Below, in pieces: positions 48,313-57,269 of a stretch of 64,000 nucleotides of DNA. The notes beneath the pieces are model-generated. The model saw only the letters and a program-made list of their open reading frames with translations, searched no databases and was not told the origin of the DNA. The stretch comes from Candidatus Peribacteria bacterium (GTDB taxonomy: Bacteria > Patescibacteriota > Gracilibacteria > Peribacterales > Peribacteraceae), in the NCBI GenBank assembly GCA_023245935.1, contig JAHFJM010000002.1, positions 135,085 through 199,084 on the forward strand. The letters are read 5' to 3'. How positions within the stretch are numbered: position 1 is the stretch's first letter; each line of letters starts with the position of its first letter. A program made the translations under genes and the position numbers.

Positions 48313-48816
48313 TTAGCCCACAAAAAGTCGGTAAATCGCCTTCATGATCAAGAAAATTTTACGTAGAAACCCAATTTTCTTTTGTGCATCAAATTCAGGA
48401 TGAATCATTTTCATCTTTTCAATAATTTCAGCTAATCCGTACAATTCAATATTCATGAATTTTGCCTCTTTCTTCCCGCTTTCATCCAAATTCAACGTAG
48501 TAATAACTATTCCCTTTTTCACGTTATCTCTCAAAAGACACCCTCCTAGTTCGCGAATCACATGCAGAGGCAAAATTGTACCTCTGAATCCAACATGCCA
48601 CCTCTTACATTGGACATAGATTTTCTCGTTGTTCTTGTACATTTCAATGTCAATACCTCCATCACCGTCGAACTCTCCATGCTTTCCGGTCACATGCGTT
48701 CTTTCATAACCAAAATACTCAAAAAAGTATTTGGAGAACCACTCAAAATCTTTCCAATCCATATCTCTCAGATCGGCTGCACTGCAAATTTGTAAAAAAT
48801 TTTCTCGCGTGAACAT
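48313..48816 (-). CDS. Mrr-like restriction endonuclease, 167 aa
   Basis: A PD-(D/E)XK nuclease of the Mrr_cat type. WKDFEWFSKYFFEYFGYE is followed by the active-site run GDGGIDIEMYKNNEKIYVQC then KRW (D ... Q-x-K). Mrr proteins cut modified or foreign DNA. The end (FLRKIFLIMKAIYRLFVG) is hydrophobic and could be an amphipathic or membrane segment. There is no separate DNA-binding winged helix, so specificity must come from elsewhere. ATG 48816 lies six bases after TAGCCT. The gene is AT-rich compared with the rest of the window. Confidence 0.87.
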   Translation of the reverse strand: MFTRENFLQICSAADLRDMDWKDFEWFSKYFFEYFGYERTHVTGKHGEFDGDGGIDIEMYKNNEKIYVQCKRWHVGFRGTILPLHVIRELGGCLLRDNVKKGIVITTLNLDESGKKEAKFMNIELYGLAEIIEKMKMIHPEFDAQKKIGFLRKIFLIMKAIYRLFVG

Positions 48817-48870
48817 GTAAAGAGGCTAGCACTTTTTTAAAAAAAACACATATGACATCTCCATCACTAT

Positions 48871-50847
48871 TTAGATCGTCTCAAATCCTATCCCTTTTAG
48901 ATACTCATATGTTGGATCATAAAAATCAGGATTGCGAGTTGGGTCTTGTGGATCTCCGGCAGGAATCACGATCACCATTCCCTGCCTTGCACGTGTCAGT
49001 AAGACTCTATAGGCATTCTTGAGATAGTTCTGTCTTTCGACTTTTTTAATGTAATTCCAGCTACTACCGCAAAATGATCGATGCTCCCATCCTTTTTCTG
49101 TGTACCGAAAATCGGCATCCCACACAACACATGTCCAATCGAGTTCGAGTCCTTGAATATGAAATTCTGTAGCAACATCTTCCAAATAATAAGATGAACG
49201 GACGTCGTCTTTATCGTCTAGGAACCAATGGATAGGATCCATGGGGGATCGTACGTCGATTGCGTGAGGCTTTAGCCTTTGAGCTTGGGAAGAAACAGCA
49301 ATCCCATAACGCTCGGACCCCCTCGCTTTCTGTTTCAGCCATTCCTTTGCCTTCGAAAGATCACGAGTAAGAACGATAGGATATTTTCCTCTTACCTTCG
49401 CTAGAGTCTTTTGTGCCTCCTCAACATGTAGATCGAGTATTTGTTTTACAAGTAAAGACACATGTTCACTGCGAAATGAGCGCAGCGACACTGATAAGTG
49501 CAACTCATTTTTATAAAAAACGTTTTTACGATCCTTAATTTTTTCCAGAACTTCTCCTGCCTGATACTCGCTATCGGTCAACTGGGAAGAAATATAGATA
49601 TGCCAATTAGGAAAAGAACGCTGCAAAGATTCTATCCATTCACTAATGCCTGCTTCTCCCGTATTAATTTCTTGACCTCCGCCTACTAGACAAACAACGA
49701 CCGCCCAGTCTGGGTGACGATCAAGACAAGATAGAAGAAATTCTGGTTCAGATTGACTAAAGTTTGGTTGACCTTTTTTGCGCTGCATGAAGCCTGCAGT
49801 TTGCTGTAGATTCCACGCCCTCTGGGCTTCGTCGAATAATGCAACGTGTTCAATAGGTGGCTTTACAGGATCTCTTAAACAATCATCTCGAAAGTTGTGG
49901 ACATTTTGGATGAACATTTTTGTTTCGCTCATGACTGTTCCTTTTGTAATTTTTCGACCCTGATCTTTTTCATGACGAACCCTATCTCGAGTGAGGGCCT
50001 CACGTAAAATACCTACCAATGGGCCATTGCCTGACAAAAAGACGCTATAAAGATCATTATTTTTATCAATATGTTTGGTTGCGATATCTAACCCAACCAA
50101 TGTCTTTCCCGCCCCAGGCACTCCCGTAACAAAACAAATGGATTTTTTGGAGTTCTTCTTTGATGAATAAATGATCTCTGAAATCGCTTCAGAAGTTTGG
50201 CTTAAATTAATTGCGCTAGCGTCACTACGAGAAATCTCGCTCACAGAATGTCCATTGTAGAGCGCCATTGCCGCTTCAATAATCGTAGGGGTAGGACAGT
50301 ATCTCCCCGATTTCCATTGTTCTGAATCAATTTTCTCTCCATCGGTAAGTAACAGCGCCTCGCGAATTACCGTATTGATTTGCGAAAGACTGCATTTAAT
50401 CGGAAATAAGACTCCATCATTCTGCGGACTCGAAGCTATAACAGGAGCGATGTCTTTTGCCTTTGTAGCAATCAAAATTGGAACAATGGAATGATTGGAA
50501 CTTGATTCATGAAAATTCTTTAAATCTAGAGCATAATCCCAAACTTGATCAATAGCGCTTGAATGAAATTCTTTTTCTCCAATCTTAAACTCAAGCACAA
50601 AAATTGCTGCACCAATAATTAAAACTACGTCAATACGCTTCCCCATTCGCGGAATTGAATATTCAAAGTAAAGCGACCCGTCAAATGCCGATAAGGCATT
50701 CTGCAAGATAGTTATTTCTTGTACCCATGCATCACGTTGATTTTGAATCACATCAAAGTCACTATTTTTTGCCAAAGTCCCTAAAATTTCGAGTGGCTTC
50801 GTTTCTAAAAAATGATGAATTGAATCAGAATAATATTCTCGTTTCAT
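48871..50847 (-). CDS. DUF2075-type nuclease-helicase
   Basis: A 658-residue protein. Residues about 60-160 hold a nuclease-like fold ([21 protein letters not shown]...EFK). Residues about 235-640 are an SF1-like ATPase of the DUF2075 (Schlafen-type helicase) family: Walker [17 protein letters not shown], Walker B with [26 protein letters not shown] and the C-terminal [16 protein letters not shown]. Such proteins occur in defence islands; a role in phage or plasmid defence together with the neighbouring Mrr-like nuclease is inferred. ATG 50847 follows TATAAT by six bases. AT-rich. Confidence 0.88.
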   Translation of the reverse strand: MKREYYSDSIHHFLETKPLEILGTLAKNSDFDVIQNQRDAWVQEITILQNALSAFDGSLYFEYSIPRMGKRIDVVLIIGAAIFVLEFKIGEKEFHSSAIDQVWDYALDLKNFHESSSNHSIVPILIATKAKDIAPVIASSPQNDGVLFPIKCSLSQINTVIREALLLTDGEKIDSEQWKSGRYCPTPTIIEAAMALYNGHSVSEISRSDASAINLSQTSEAISEIIYSSKKNSKKSICFVTGVPGAGKTLVGLDIATKHIDKNNDLYSVFLSGNGPLVGILREALTRDRVRHEKDQGRKITKGTVMSETKMFIQNVHNFRDDCLRDPVKPPIEHVALFDEAQRAWNLQQTAGFMQRKKGQPNFSQSEPEFLLSCLDRHPDWAVVVCLVGGGQEINTGEAGISEWIESLQRSFPNWHIYISSQLTDSEYQAGEVLEKIKDRKNVFYKNELHLSVSLRSFRSEHVSLLVKQILDLHVEEAQKTLAKVRGKYPIVLTRDLSKAKEWLKQKARGSERYGIAVSSQAQRLKPHAIDVRSPMDPIHWFLDDKDDVRSSYYLEDVATEFHIQGLELDWTCVVWDADFRYTEKGWEHRSFCGSSWNYIKKVERQNYLKNAYRVLLTRARQGMVIVIPAGDPQDPTRNPDFYDPTYEYLKGIGFETI

Positions 50848-50853
50848 ACAGCG

Positions 50854-50919
50854 ATTATAGAGGCAATTTTGCTTTTGCAGGATCTCCATCACAAAAAAAC
50901 ATTACACGACCGCTATACT
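50854..50919. promoter_or_regulatory. divergent leaderless promoters
   Basis: TATAAT on the minus strand (50859-50854) ends six bases before ATG 50847, and TATACT on the plus strand (50914-50919) ends six bases before ATG 50926. The shared region is 78 bases. Confidence 0.65.
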
Positions 50920-50925
50920 CCCCTC

Positions 50926-51537
50926 ATGTTCGCCCTCTCCCCTCACGAACTCAACATCCTCAAAAAACTCAATACCCCCGAGAAAATTCAGAACTTCCTC
51001 GACACGCTGCCGATCAATTTCGAGAAGAACGGTGAGACGTGCATGTCGCCGAGACGAGTGCTAAAGGAGCGGACTTCGCACTGCATGGAAGGAGCGATGC
51101 TTGCGGCATTGGCGCTCAGGATTGCGGGACAGAAACCGCTCGTGATGGATCTGAAAGTGACTGATGCGGATGATGATCATGTCGTTGCGATCTACCGGAA
51201 GTACGGATGCTACGGGGCGATCAGCAAGACGAACCACGGGACGCTGCGGTACAGAGATCCCGTCTACAGAACGCTTCGGGAACTCGCGATGTCGTACTTC
51301 CATGAATACACGATCCCAAACGGTGAGAAAATTCTGCGCTCGTACTCGGGAGCCATCGATCTCTCGCGATTCGATCGTCAGGGATGGATGACCGCTGAGG
51401 AAGACATTTGGTACGTGCCGGAGTACGTCGACTCCGTGCGGCACTACACTCTCCTCTCGCGCACGCAAATCCGGACGCTGCGGCGTGCGGACAAGATGGA
51501 ACGAAAGGTAGGAGCGGAGCTGGAGTGGAAGAAATAG
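50926..51537 (+). CDS. transglutaminase-like (papain-fold) protein, 203 aa
   Basis: A soluble protein with the transglutaminase-like order of catalytic residues: RTSHCMEGAMLAALALR (Cys53), then DADDDHVVAIYRKYGCYGAI (His85), then a conserved-looking TLRYRDPVYRTLRELAMSYF. It could be a peptidase or amidase; the substrate is unknown. No signal peptide. Start at ATG 50926, six bases after TATACT; the longer frame would run back into the divergent gene. Confidence 0.75.
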   Translation: MFALSPHELNILKKLNTPEKIQNFLDTLPINFEKNGETCMSPRRVLKERTSHCMEGAMLAALALRIAGQKPLVMDLKVTDADDDHVVAIYRKYGCYGAISKTNHGTLRYRDPVYRTLRELAMSYFHEYTIPNGEKILRSYSGAIDLSRFDRQGWMTAEEDIWYVPEYVDSVRHYTLLSRTQIRTLRRADKMERKVGAELEWKK

Positions 51538-51601
51538 TGTAAGAAAAACTCATTGCCATACGTCTCACCGGCAAGAGCTTCTGCCATTCCCCTTCCGCAC
51601 T

Positions 51602-51751
51602 ATGGGTGCCATCACCCCCTTCATCGTTCTGCTCATTATCGGCATCATCTTCAGCTATATCCCCATGGAGGGTCAATTGAAGAGAATCGGTTACATCATC
51701 ATCGGTGTCGTGGCCATCGTGATGCTGCTCAGATTTGCCGGCATTCTCTGA
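51602..51751 (+). CDS. two-helix membrane protein, 49 aa (Thivi_2564-like)
   Basis: ATG 51602 to TGA 51751. It begins MGAITPFIVLLIIGIIFSYI and ends VVAIVMLLRFAGIL: two hydrophobic helices joined by a short PMEGQLKRIG loop, the pattern of the small Thivi_2564-type membrane proteins found in many bacteria. Function unknown. A degenerate copy of the CCGGC-AAGAGCTTC repeat lies just upstream (51568-51590). Confidence 0.7.
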   Translation: MGAITPFIVLLIIGIIFSYIPMEGQLKRIGYIIIGVVAIVMLLRFAGIL

Positions 51752-51835
51752 AGACTGCGTGCTGCAAAGGATCACGTCGCCTCTGCAATCGCCTTGATCG
51801 ATGCAAGCCCTTTCTCGAACTGTCCGCCGCTTGTC

Positions 51836-51864
51836 TTGGCAGAATCCGCAAGCAGGCTTACTCT
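51836..51864 (+). promoter_or_regulatory. promoter of the flavin-binding protein gene, leaderless type
   Basis: TTGGCA (51836-51841), 17 bases, TACTCT (51859-51864), then seven bases to ATG 51872. Confidence 0.7.
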
Positions 51865-51871
51865 GCGTCCG

Positions 51872-52333
51872 ATGATCCGCGCACTCACTGACAACGAAAC
51901 CCACGAGCTCCTTGAGAAGGAATGCTACGGACATCTTGCGTGTTGTGAAACGACGCAGCAACCGTACCTCGTACCGATCACCTACGTCTACGACAGAAAC
52001 GCCATCCACAGTTTCTCGTTCACCGGAACAAAAATTGACATTATGAGGAAGAATCCGCACGTGTGCTTCCAGATTGAGCATCTCCGCGAGCCGAATGAAT
52101 GGCGCAGCGCAATGGTGTGGGGAATGTTTGAGGAACTGTCGGGGAACGACCGTGAAGAAGCGCTGTCTCTGATCCTCGAGCGACTCTGGAAGGAGAGCAA
52201 TCGGGATCATCCCCTCTTCCTGCCGTTTCGGAATTCCGCGGCAACATTGGAGAAAGAGAAGGACGGAACGGATGTTGTGCTCTATCGCATTGTCATCGAG
52301 AAGCAAACCGGGCGACTGGAGCAGTACGAGTGA
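51872..52333 (+). CDS. pyridoxamine 5'-phosphate oxidase-like flavin-binding protein
   Basis: A 153-residue split-barrel protein of the NimA/Rv1155-like group: YGHLACCETTQQPYLVPITY, SFTGTKIDIMRKNPHVCFQI (phosphate/FMN-binding strand and helix) and WRSAMVWGMFEEL. Members bind FMN, F420 or haem and reduce or sequester small molecules; the substrate is unknown. The promoter just upstream decides the start; the 26 extra residues of the longer frame overlap it. Confidence 0.87.
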   Translation: MIRALTDNETHELLEKECYGHLACCETTQQPYLVPITYVYDRNAIHSFSFTGTKIDIMRKNPHVCFQIEHLREPNEWRSAMVWGMFEELSGNDREEALSLILERLWKESNRDHPLFLPFRNSAATLEKEKDGTDVVLYRIVIEKQTGRLEQYE

Positions 52334-52400
52334 TCTCGACTCTTTTCGAATCTACTCTTGATCGGTATCATCCCGTCATATTCTTTCCTCGTATCTTCGT

Positions 52401-52793
52401 ATGAAATCCCGTTTCTGCACCATCGTCGGCTGGATCTGCGCCATCCTCGTCGCGGCGTTCAATCTCTTCGCCGCCGTCATGAAATTCATGCCCGTTGCAC
52501 CCGGCTCGGACTCGGAGATCATGATGCAAAAACTTGGGATCACGATGACACTCGACCATGCGCTCGGCATTCTTGAACTTGCGATCGTTCTTCTGTTCCT
52601 CATCCCGCGCACATCCACCGTCGGTTTCGTCCTGATGATCGGATACATGGGAGGAGCGCTCGCAACGAACCTCACCCACGGATTCACGAACATGCAGGCG
52701 CTGCCGATCTACATCACATTCCTGCTCCTGATGATCAGCGCGACGGTGCGGAACCCGGAGCTTCTCACGAGACTGAAGAAGGGCTCGGCGTAG
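52401..52793 (+). CDS. DoxX-like membrane protein, 130 aa
   Basis: Four transmembrane helices: residues about 8-28, 50-68, 75-92 and 96-114. DHALGILELAIVLLFLIPRT and GFVLMIGYMGGALATNLTHG match the DoxX/DUF4395-like family. Family roles are loosely tied to redox balance and sulphur metabolism. It lies between the flavin-binding protein and the penicillin-binding protein on the same strand, but no functional link is evident. Confidence 0.85.
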   Translation: MKSRFCTIVGWICAILVAAFNLFAAVMKFMPVAPGSDSEIMMQKLGITMTLDHALGILELAIVLLFLIPRTSTVGFVLMIGYMGGALATNLTHGFTNMQALPIYITFLLLMISATVRNPELLTRLKKGSA

Positions 52794-52847
52794 CCGCAAA
52801 AGAGTCCTCGTGGAAAGCGTCAGCCGTTTCCCGTAGACTCGGGTACT

Positions 52848-54926
52848 TTGATCGAACCGAGCAGTCATCATCGGCAGGAACACTCGCCACTCCTGCATTT
52901 CACGTTCGCAATACTCGCGATCCTGTTCGTCCTCGCGACCGCGGCATACATCTTTCTCATTGCCTTCCTGAAAGCGGGACCCGTGCTGGACAGGAGCAGA
53001 CTGGATTTCCGTCAGAATGTGCGGATCCTCGACCGAAACGGCGGCGTGCTCTACCAGTTTTCGAATGCCGAAAACCGCCTGTTTCTGCCGGAAGATTCCG
53101 TGCCGGACAACGTGAAGAAAGCAATCGTTGCCATCGAAGATGAGCGATTCTTCACACGAAAAACATGTGTTGATGTCCGTGCCGTATTTCGTGCGCTGAA
53201 GGTGAATACACTCGACGATGGTCAGCAAGGCGCATCCACACTCACGCAGCAGCTCGTGCGCATGCTCTACCTCACGCGGGAGCGAACGATCACGAGGAAA
53301 ATCTACGAAATCCTGCTCTCCTGTCGTCTTGAGACACTGCTCACGAAAGATGAGATCCTCACGCTGTACCTGAACGGTGTGAGTTTCGGGAACGGCATCA
53401 ACGGCATCGAAGCCGCGTCGAAAACGTACCTCGGGAAACCTGCAAAAGACCTCTCGCTCGCAGAGGCTGCAGCCCTCGTCTCAATCCCGCAACGACCGAC
53501 GTACTACAGTCCCTACGGTCCGCATCGAGTGAGCACGATCGACCCGTTAACGCTTCGCGCACTGCGCAAAGGCACCATTATCAACGTCTCATCAGTCCCC
53601 TCCTCCGTCACGAAGGGGCTGCTGCCAAAGTTCGTACAGGGGAAAGCCGTTTCTGTGAGACTCGAAAGCAGATCGGACGATGTGCTGAAAGCAATGCTGC
53701 GCGTCGGCTTCATCAACCAGTCGGCATTCGAGAAAGCGTCGACCGAACTGCTCCGTCTCACCTTCAAGCCGTATCGAAACCCCATCACCGCTCCGCACTT
53801 TTCACTGAGCATTCGCGAAGAAATCGAATCATTGCTGCATGCGCTCGATGCACCGGCAAGTTGGGAAGCGGCGGGGCTGACGGTACACACGACGCTGGAT
53901 CCGAAGCTTCAGGCGCTCGCCGAGAACGTCATTCGACAGTCGCAAGAATCACTGTCGCAGGCGCTTGCGAAGAACATCGCACTCGTTGCCATCGATCGCA
54001 GTACAAGGGAAGTGCTCGCCTACGTCGGCAACAATGATTTCTTTGCGAACGATATCGACGGGCAGATCGACATGGCAACGATCCCGAGACAACCCGGGTC
54101 GTCGTTCAAGCCGCTCGTCTACGCGACGGCATTCGAGCGGGGACTGACGCCTGATTCGGTCGTCCGTGATGAACCGATTCACATCGGCAAAGACATCCCG
54201 AAGAATTACGAAGGAGGATTCATGGGACGGATGACGATCCGCACGGCACTCGCACGCTCGAGAAATATTCCTGCCATCAAAACATTCCTGGCAATCGGCG
54301 GAGAAGACCCCGTGCTGCAGGCGGGAAACCGGGCAGGGGTGGCAACGCCGCTGAAGCACAAACTGGAGATGTTGAAGACGAATCCGCACTTTACGTACGG
54401 TTGGCCGATGGCGATCGGCAGCGTCGAAGTGCCGCTTCTGGAGATGATCAATCTCTACGCGACGATTGCGAACCACGGTCTATTCCTGCCTCTTCAAACA
54501 ATCTGTTCGATTACGGATCCGCAGGAACGAATCATTCTCCCTCTCCCGGAGATTCGACCGACCGTTGCATTTGAGTCCGAAGCGGCGGACTTCGTCGACA
54601 GTATCCTGCGAGACAGCGAGAGCCGCCCCGAAGGATACTGGAGAACCATGCTGACAATCCCAAATCTCGATACCGGTGCGAAGACCGGCACGAGCAACGT
54701 CTGTTTCCGCCGCGACATCTTCAATCGTTGCACAGAGTACGGCGTGAACAATATCTGGACGCTTGGATACAGCCACGATCTCGTCGTCGGAGTGTGGATC
54801 GGGAATGCCGACAATACGGTGCTCGATCCGATCGCGGACGGGCTGACGGTCGCAGCTCCGATCTGGAGAGCGTTTCTGGAACAGGCATCGAAAATCCATA
54901 CGGCGGGAAACGGCGGGTGCGGGTAA
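52848..54926 (+). CDS. class A penicillin-binding protein (transglycosylase/transpeptidase)
   Basis: Builds and cross-links peptidoglycan. A short cytoplasmic tail and one membrane helix (residues about 18-43) lead to a GT51 transglycosylase (about 60-240: IVAIEDERFF, GASTLTQQLVRMLYL, YLNGVSFGNGINGIEAAS). The His usual in EDxxFxxH is not seen (RFFTRKTCVD). The transpeptidase spans about 370-680 with PGSSFKPLVYA (catalytic Ser of SxxK near 418), SRN near 470 and GAKTGTSN near 611. Start is TTG 52848, eight bases after TAGACT; no ATG exists before the membrane helix. 692 residues. Confidence 0.94.
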   Translation: MIEPSSHHRQEHSPLLHFTFAILAILFVLATAAYIFLIAFLKAGPVLDRSRLDFRQNVRILDRNGGVLYQFSNAENRLFLPEDSVPDNVKKAIVAIEDERFFTRKTCVDVRAVFRALKVNTLDDGQQGASTLTQQLVRMLYLTRERTITRKIYEILLSCRLETLLTKDEILTLYLNGVSFGNGINGIEAASKTYLGKPAKDLSLAEAAALVSIPQRPTYYSPYGPHRVSTIDPLTLRALRKGTIINVSSVPSSVTKGLLPKFVQGKAVSVRLESRSDDVLKAMLRVGFINQSAFEKASTELLRLTFKPYRNPITAPHFSLSIREEIESLLHALDAPASWEAAGLTVHTTLDPKLQALAENVIRQSQESLSQALAKNIALVAIDRSTREVLAYVGNNDFFANDIDGQIDMATIPRQPGSSFKPLVYATAFERGLTPDSVVRDEPIHIGKDIPKNYEGGFMGRMTIRTALARSRNIPAIKTFLAIGGEDPVLQAGNRAGVATPLKHKLEMLKTNPHFTYGWPMAIGSVEVPLLEMINLYATIANHGLFLPLQTICSITDPQERIILPLPEIRPTVAFESEAADFVDSILRDSESRPEGYWRTMLTIPNLDTGAKTGTSNVCFRRDIFNRCTEYGVNNIWTLGYSHDLVVGVWIGNADNTVLDPIADGLTVAAPIWRAFLEQASKIHTAGNGGCG

Positions 54927-54961
54927 GACGGAATCGAAGCGGACGATGCTACACTTGCAGG

Positions 54962-56329
54962 ATGCACCTTCGACGTCTGAGTAGCATCGTCATCACGATC
55001 ACGTCCATCGTGCAAAGCACGCCGTCTGTACTTGCTGCTCCGTTGCCATTCCCGGATATGCAGCACAGTTGGTACCGCTACCGCGAAGCCGTGGAATATT
55101 TGAAAGACAAAGAGATCCTCGGAGGATACGAAGACGGCACGTTTCGACCGAAAGACACCATCAACAGAGCAGAACTTCTGAAAATCGTCTTCAAGGGCAG
55201 AAGTGATGTCACCCCCGTCTCGCGCCGGTGCTTCTCGGATGTCAGCCCCGACGAGTGGTATGCGCCGTACGTCTGCGCTGCGAAGAACAGAGACATCGTG
55301 CAAGGCTACCCGAACGGCACGTTCAAGCCCGGTGAACCCGTCAACTTCGCGGAGGCGATCAAGATCGTGCTGAATGCGTACGGTCACGACGTCACCGAAA
55401 CACCGGGACCCGAGTGGTACCTTCCGTATGCCCGGGAACTGGAGACGCTGCAGATTTTGCCGCAGCACTCGTACGTGCCATGGGAGCCGCTCAACCGGGA
55501 ACGTGCCGCGGATCTCCTCTGGCGAATGCTCCGGCATGACAATGACCGATTCATCGCGCACCTCTCTCCGGGTTGCAACAAAGTTCCGCCGCTCCTGCCG
55601 CCGACAACCGTCTTCGTTGGAGACAGAGACAGAGAGTTTCTCCTGACGATTCCGAACGGATACAAGATCCATGATCCTGCGCCGCTCGTCGTCGCGTTCC
55701 ACGGTCGCACCAACAGCAACGTCCAAGTCCGAAGCTACATGGGGTTGGATCGGGAGCTCGGTAGTAGCATCATCGCCTATCCAGCAGCCATCAAAACGAA
55801 TGCCGGTTCGTACTCCTGGGCAAACCCGGGCGACAAGCCGCAGGAGATCCGCGACATTGCGTTCTTCGATGCGATCGTCGAAACTCTTGCCGACAGTTAT
55901 TGCATCGATATGGACAGAATCAGCGTTGTCGGTCACTCGCTCGGGGGATGGATGGCGAACACCGTCGCATGCGTCCGAGGCGACGTCGTGATGGCATCGG
56001 CAAGCGTGGGAGGAGACTCGGTGATCACGAAGTGCGCCGGTCCCGCTGCCGCGCTGATTGCGCATAATCCGAAAGACAATCTTGCCGCCTTCAGCGGTTC
56101 GGAACGAACGAGAAAACTGCGCGTCGAAACGAATGCGTGCGCGTGGGAAACGGAGAACACCGGACCGGAGGAATTGAACTGCGTGCGGCACACCAAATGC
56201 GCCGGCGGCAACGACATTCTGTGGTGTCCGCATACCATCGACACGGATGAGCACGGCGCGTTCTACCCGCACACGTGGCCTCGCAGCATGGCAAAAACCA
56301 TCGATGCATTTTTCAGGTCGATTCAATAA
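54962..56329 (+). CDS. secreted SLH-domain esterase (CE1 / PHB-depolymerase type)
   Basis: A 455-residue wall-associated hydrolase. Signal peptide residues 1-25. Three SLH repeats (MQHSWYRYREAVEYLKDK, CFSDVSPDEWYAPYVCAA, PGPEWYLPYARELETLQIL) cover about 32-195. The C-terminal alpha/beta hydrolase has LVVAFHGRTNSN (oxyanion region), the nucleophile elbow VVGHSLGGWMA and a late His in GAFYPHTWPRS, as in LpqC/feruloyl-esterase-like enzymes. Several Cys pairs suggest disulfides. ATG 54962 follows TACACT by six bases; the longer frame overlaps the preceding gene. Confidence 0.9.
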   Translation: MHLRRLSSIVITITSIVQSTPSVLAAPLPFPDMQHSWYRYREAVEYLKDKEILGGYEDGTFRPKDTINRAELLKIVFKGRSDVTPVSRRCFSDVSPDEWYAPYVCAAKNRDIVQGYPNGTFKPGEPVNFAEAIKIVLNAYGHDVTETPGPEWYLPYARELETLQILPQHSYVPWEPLNRERAADLLWRMLRHDNDRFIAHLSPGCNKVPPLLPPTTVFVGDRDREFLLTIPNGYKIHDPAPLVVAFHGRTNSNVQVRSYMGLDRELGSSIIAYPAAIKTNAGSYSWANPGDKPQEIRDIAFFDAIVETLADSYCIDMDRISVVGHSLGGWMANTVACVRGDVVMASASVGGDSVITKCAGPAAALIAHNPKDNLAAFSGSERTRKLRVETNACAWETENTGPEELNCVRHTKCAGGNDILWCPHTIDTDEHGAFYPHTWPRSMAKTIDAFFRSIQ

Positions 56330-56365
56330 ACCCCGCAGAACCTGAGGTCGTGCGGGGTTGGTTTA
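56328..56365. terminator. bidirectional intrinsic terminator
   Basis: AACCCCGCA (56329-56337) pairs with TGCGGGGTT (56351-56359), followed by GGTTTA on the plus strand and TTTATTGAA on the minus. It separates two convergent genes. Confidence 0.85.
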
Positions 56366-56383
56366 CAACGAGTAACCGGCGAC

Positions 56384-56893
56384 CTACTTCCGAAGAATGA
56401 TCGCGTGAAGCGTATTCCACTTTTCCGCCGCTTGCACGATTGCACGCCGATTCGGCGCGTTTCCGATGAATGTCCGATACTGCATCGGTGAATCGGAAGT
56501 CAGATCGACAGGGTTCAACGTCGGCATCATTTGCATCGGCTTCATCATCGATCCGGATTTCCAGCCAGCCGTCTGCTCCAGAATCCACTGCCTGTGCTGC
56601 AAATTCCTGCGCTGCAGGAACGCACGCTTTGCCTCGATGTACTCAGGCGTGCCGACATTCGCGGCATTTTCCTTGAGCCAGAGCACGCGCTCCGCCTCGG
56701 CGTTCTTCTGATACGCGCGATGCAGCGTATCGAATTCCTTGGAACCGGTGCTGATCGTTGACCACTCGAGATTGCCGCCTTTCTTGAACACGCTGTTCGG
56801 TTCGGATTTCTGGATCATTCCCGCGGCAAGTGCGGATGAAACGGTGAGGAAGGAGAGTGCGAACGCAAGGTTCATCACGCGAAGAGTACGCAT
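56384..56893 (-). CDS. secreted hypothetical protein, 169 aa
   Basis: Signal peptide residues 1-24 (MRTLRVMNLAFALSFLTVSS ... ALA). The mature part is helical and charged (FDTLHRAYQKNAEAERVLWL, AFLQRRNLQHRQWILEQ), Met-rich near 118-125, and ends in ALHAIILRK-type sequence; no family recognised. Start at ATG 56893 from the signal peptide. A TTGTCA-18-CACAAT promoter (56957-56928) gives a leader of about 35 bases. Confidence 0.72.
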   Translation of the reverse strand: MRTLRVMNLAFALSFLTVSSALAAGMIQKSEPNSVFKKGGNLEWSTISTGSKEFDTLHRAYQKNAEAERVLWLKENAANVGTPEYIEAKRAFLQRRNLQHRQWILEQTAGWKSGSMMKPMQMMPTLNPVDLTSDSPMQYRTFIGNAPNRRAIVQAAEKWNTLHAIILRK

Positions 56894-57001
56894 ACGACGT
56901 GGAGGGGAAAATGAAGGAAAGGATCGAATTGTGCCCGAAGTATGGCAAACATGACAAGAGCAATGCGAATGAAAGAGACATGATAGAAGATGAAAATTTT
57001 C

Positions 57002-57030
57002 TTTGACGAAGAAACAACATTGATTACAAT
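57002..57030 (+). promoter_or_regulatory. promoter of the 69-aa gene, leaderless type
   Basis: TTGACG (57003-57008), 16 bases, TACAAT (57025-57030), then six bases to ATG 57037. Confidence 0.75.
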
Positions 57031-57036
57031 CGGCGC

Positions 57037-57246
57037 ATGACGAAAAGAAATCATCCCCCTGAAGGCACACCGGAGAACAGCGATACGCTGCAACCGATGT
57101 TCGAGATACGGTACTCCGCGGACACCTCACAAGAATCTGCGTCGAAGCTCGTACCATCGGATCGGATCCTCTCCACGGTCGAAATGCTTCGTAAAAGTGG
57201 TAATGCCTGCACACTGATTGTTGAGCGCTCTGAAGAGAAACAATAA
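57037..57246 (+). CDS. hypothetical protein, 69 aa
   Basis: A small soluble protein beginning MTKRNHPPEGTPENSD with no recognised family: a disordered-looking N-terminus and a C-terminal helix/strand (DRILSTVEMLRKSGNACTLI). The near-consensus promoter positioned exactly for a leaderless transcript is the main evidence that it is real. It converges on alaS. Confidence 0.62.
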   Translation: MTKRNHPPEGTPENSDTLQPMFEIRYSADTSQESASKLVPSDRILSTVEMLRKSGNACTLIVERSEEKQ

Positions 57247-57269
57247 GCGTGGCGCTTTGAACGAGAAGA

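Noticed and set aside
54494..56326. A 610-codon minus-strand frame opposite the penicillin-binding protein and SLH-esterase genes
   Set aside because: It is antisense to two genes with full catalytic motifs, and its own protein shows no domain and is Arg/Asp-rich as expected for a shadow of GC-rich codons.
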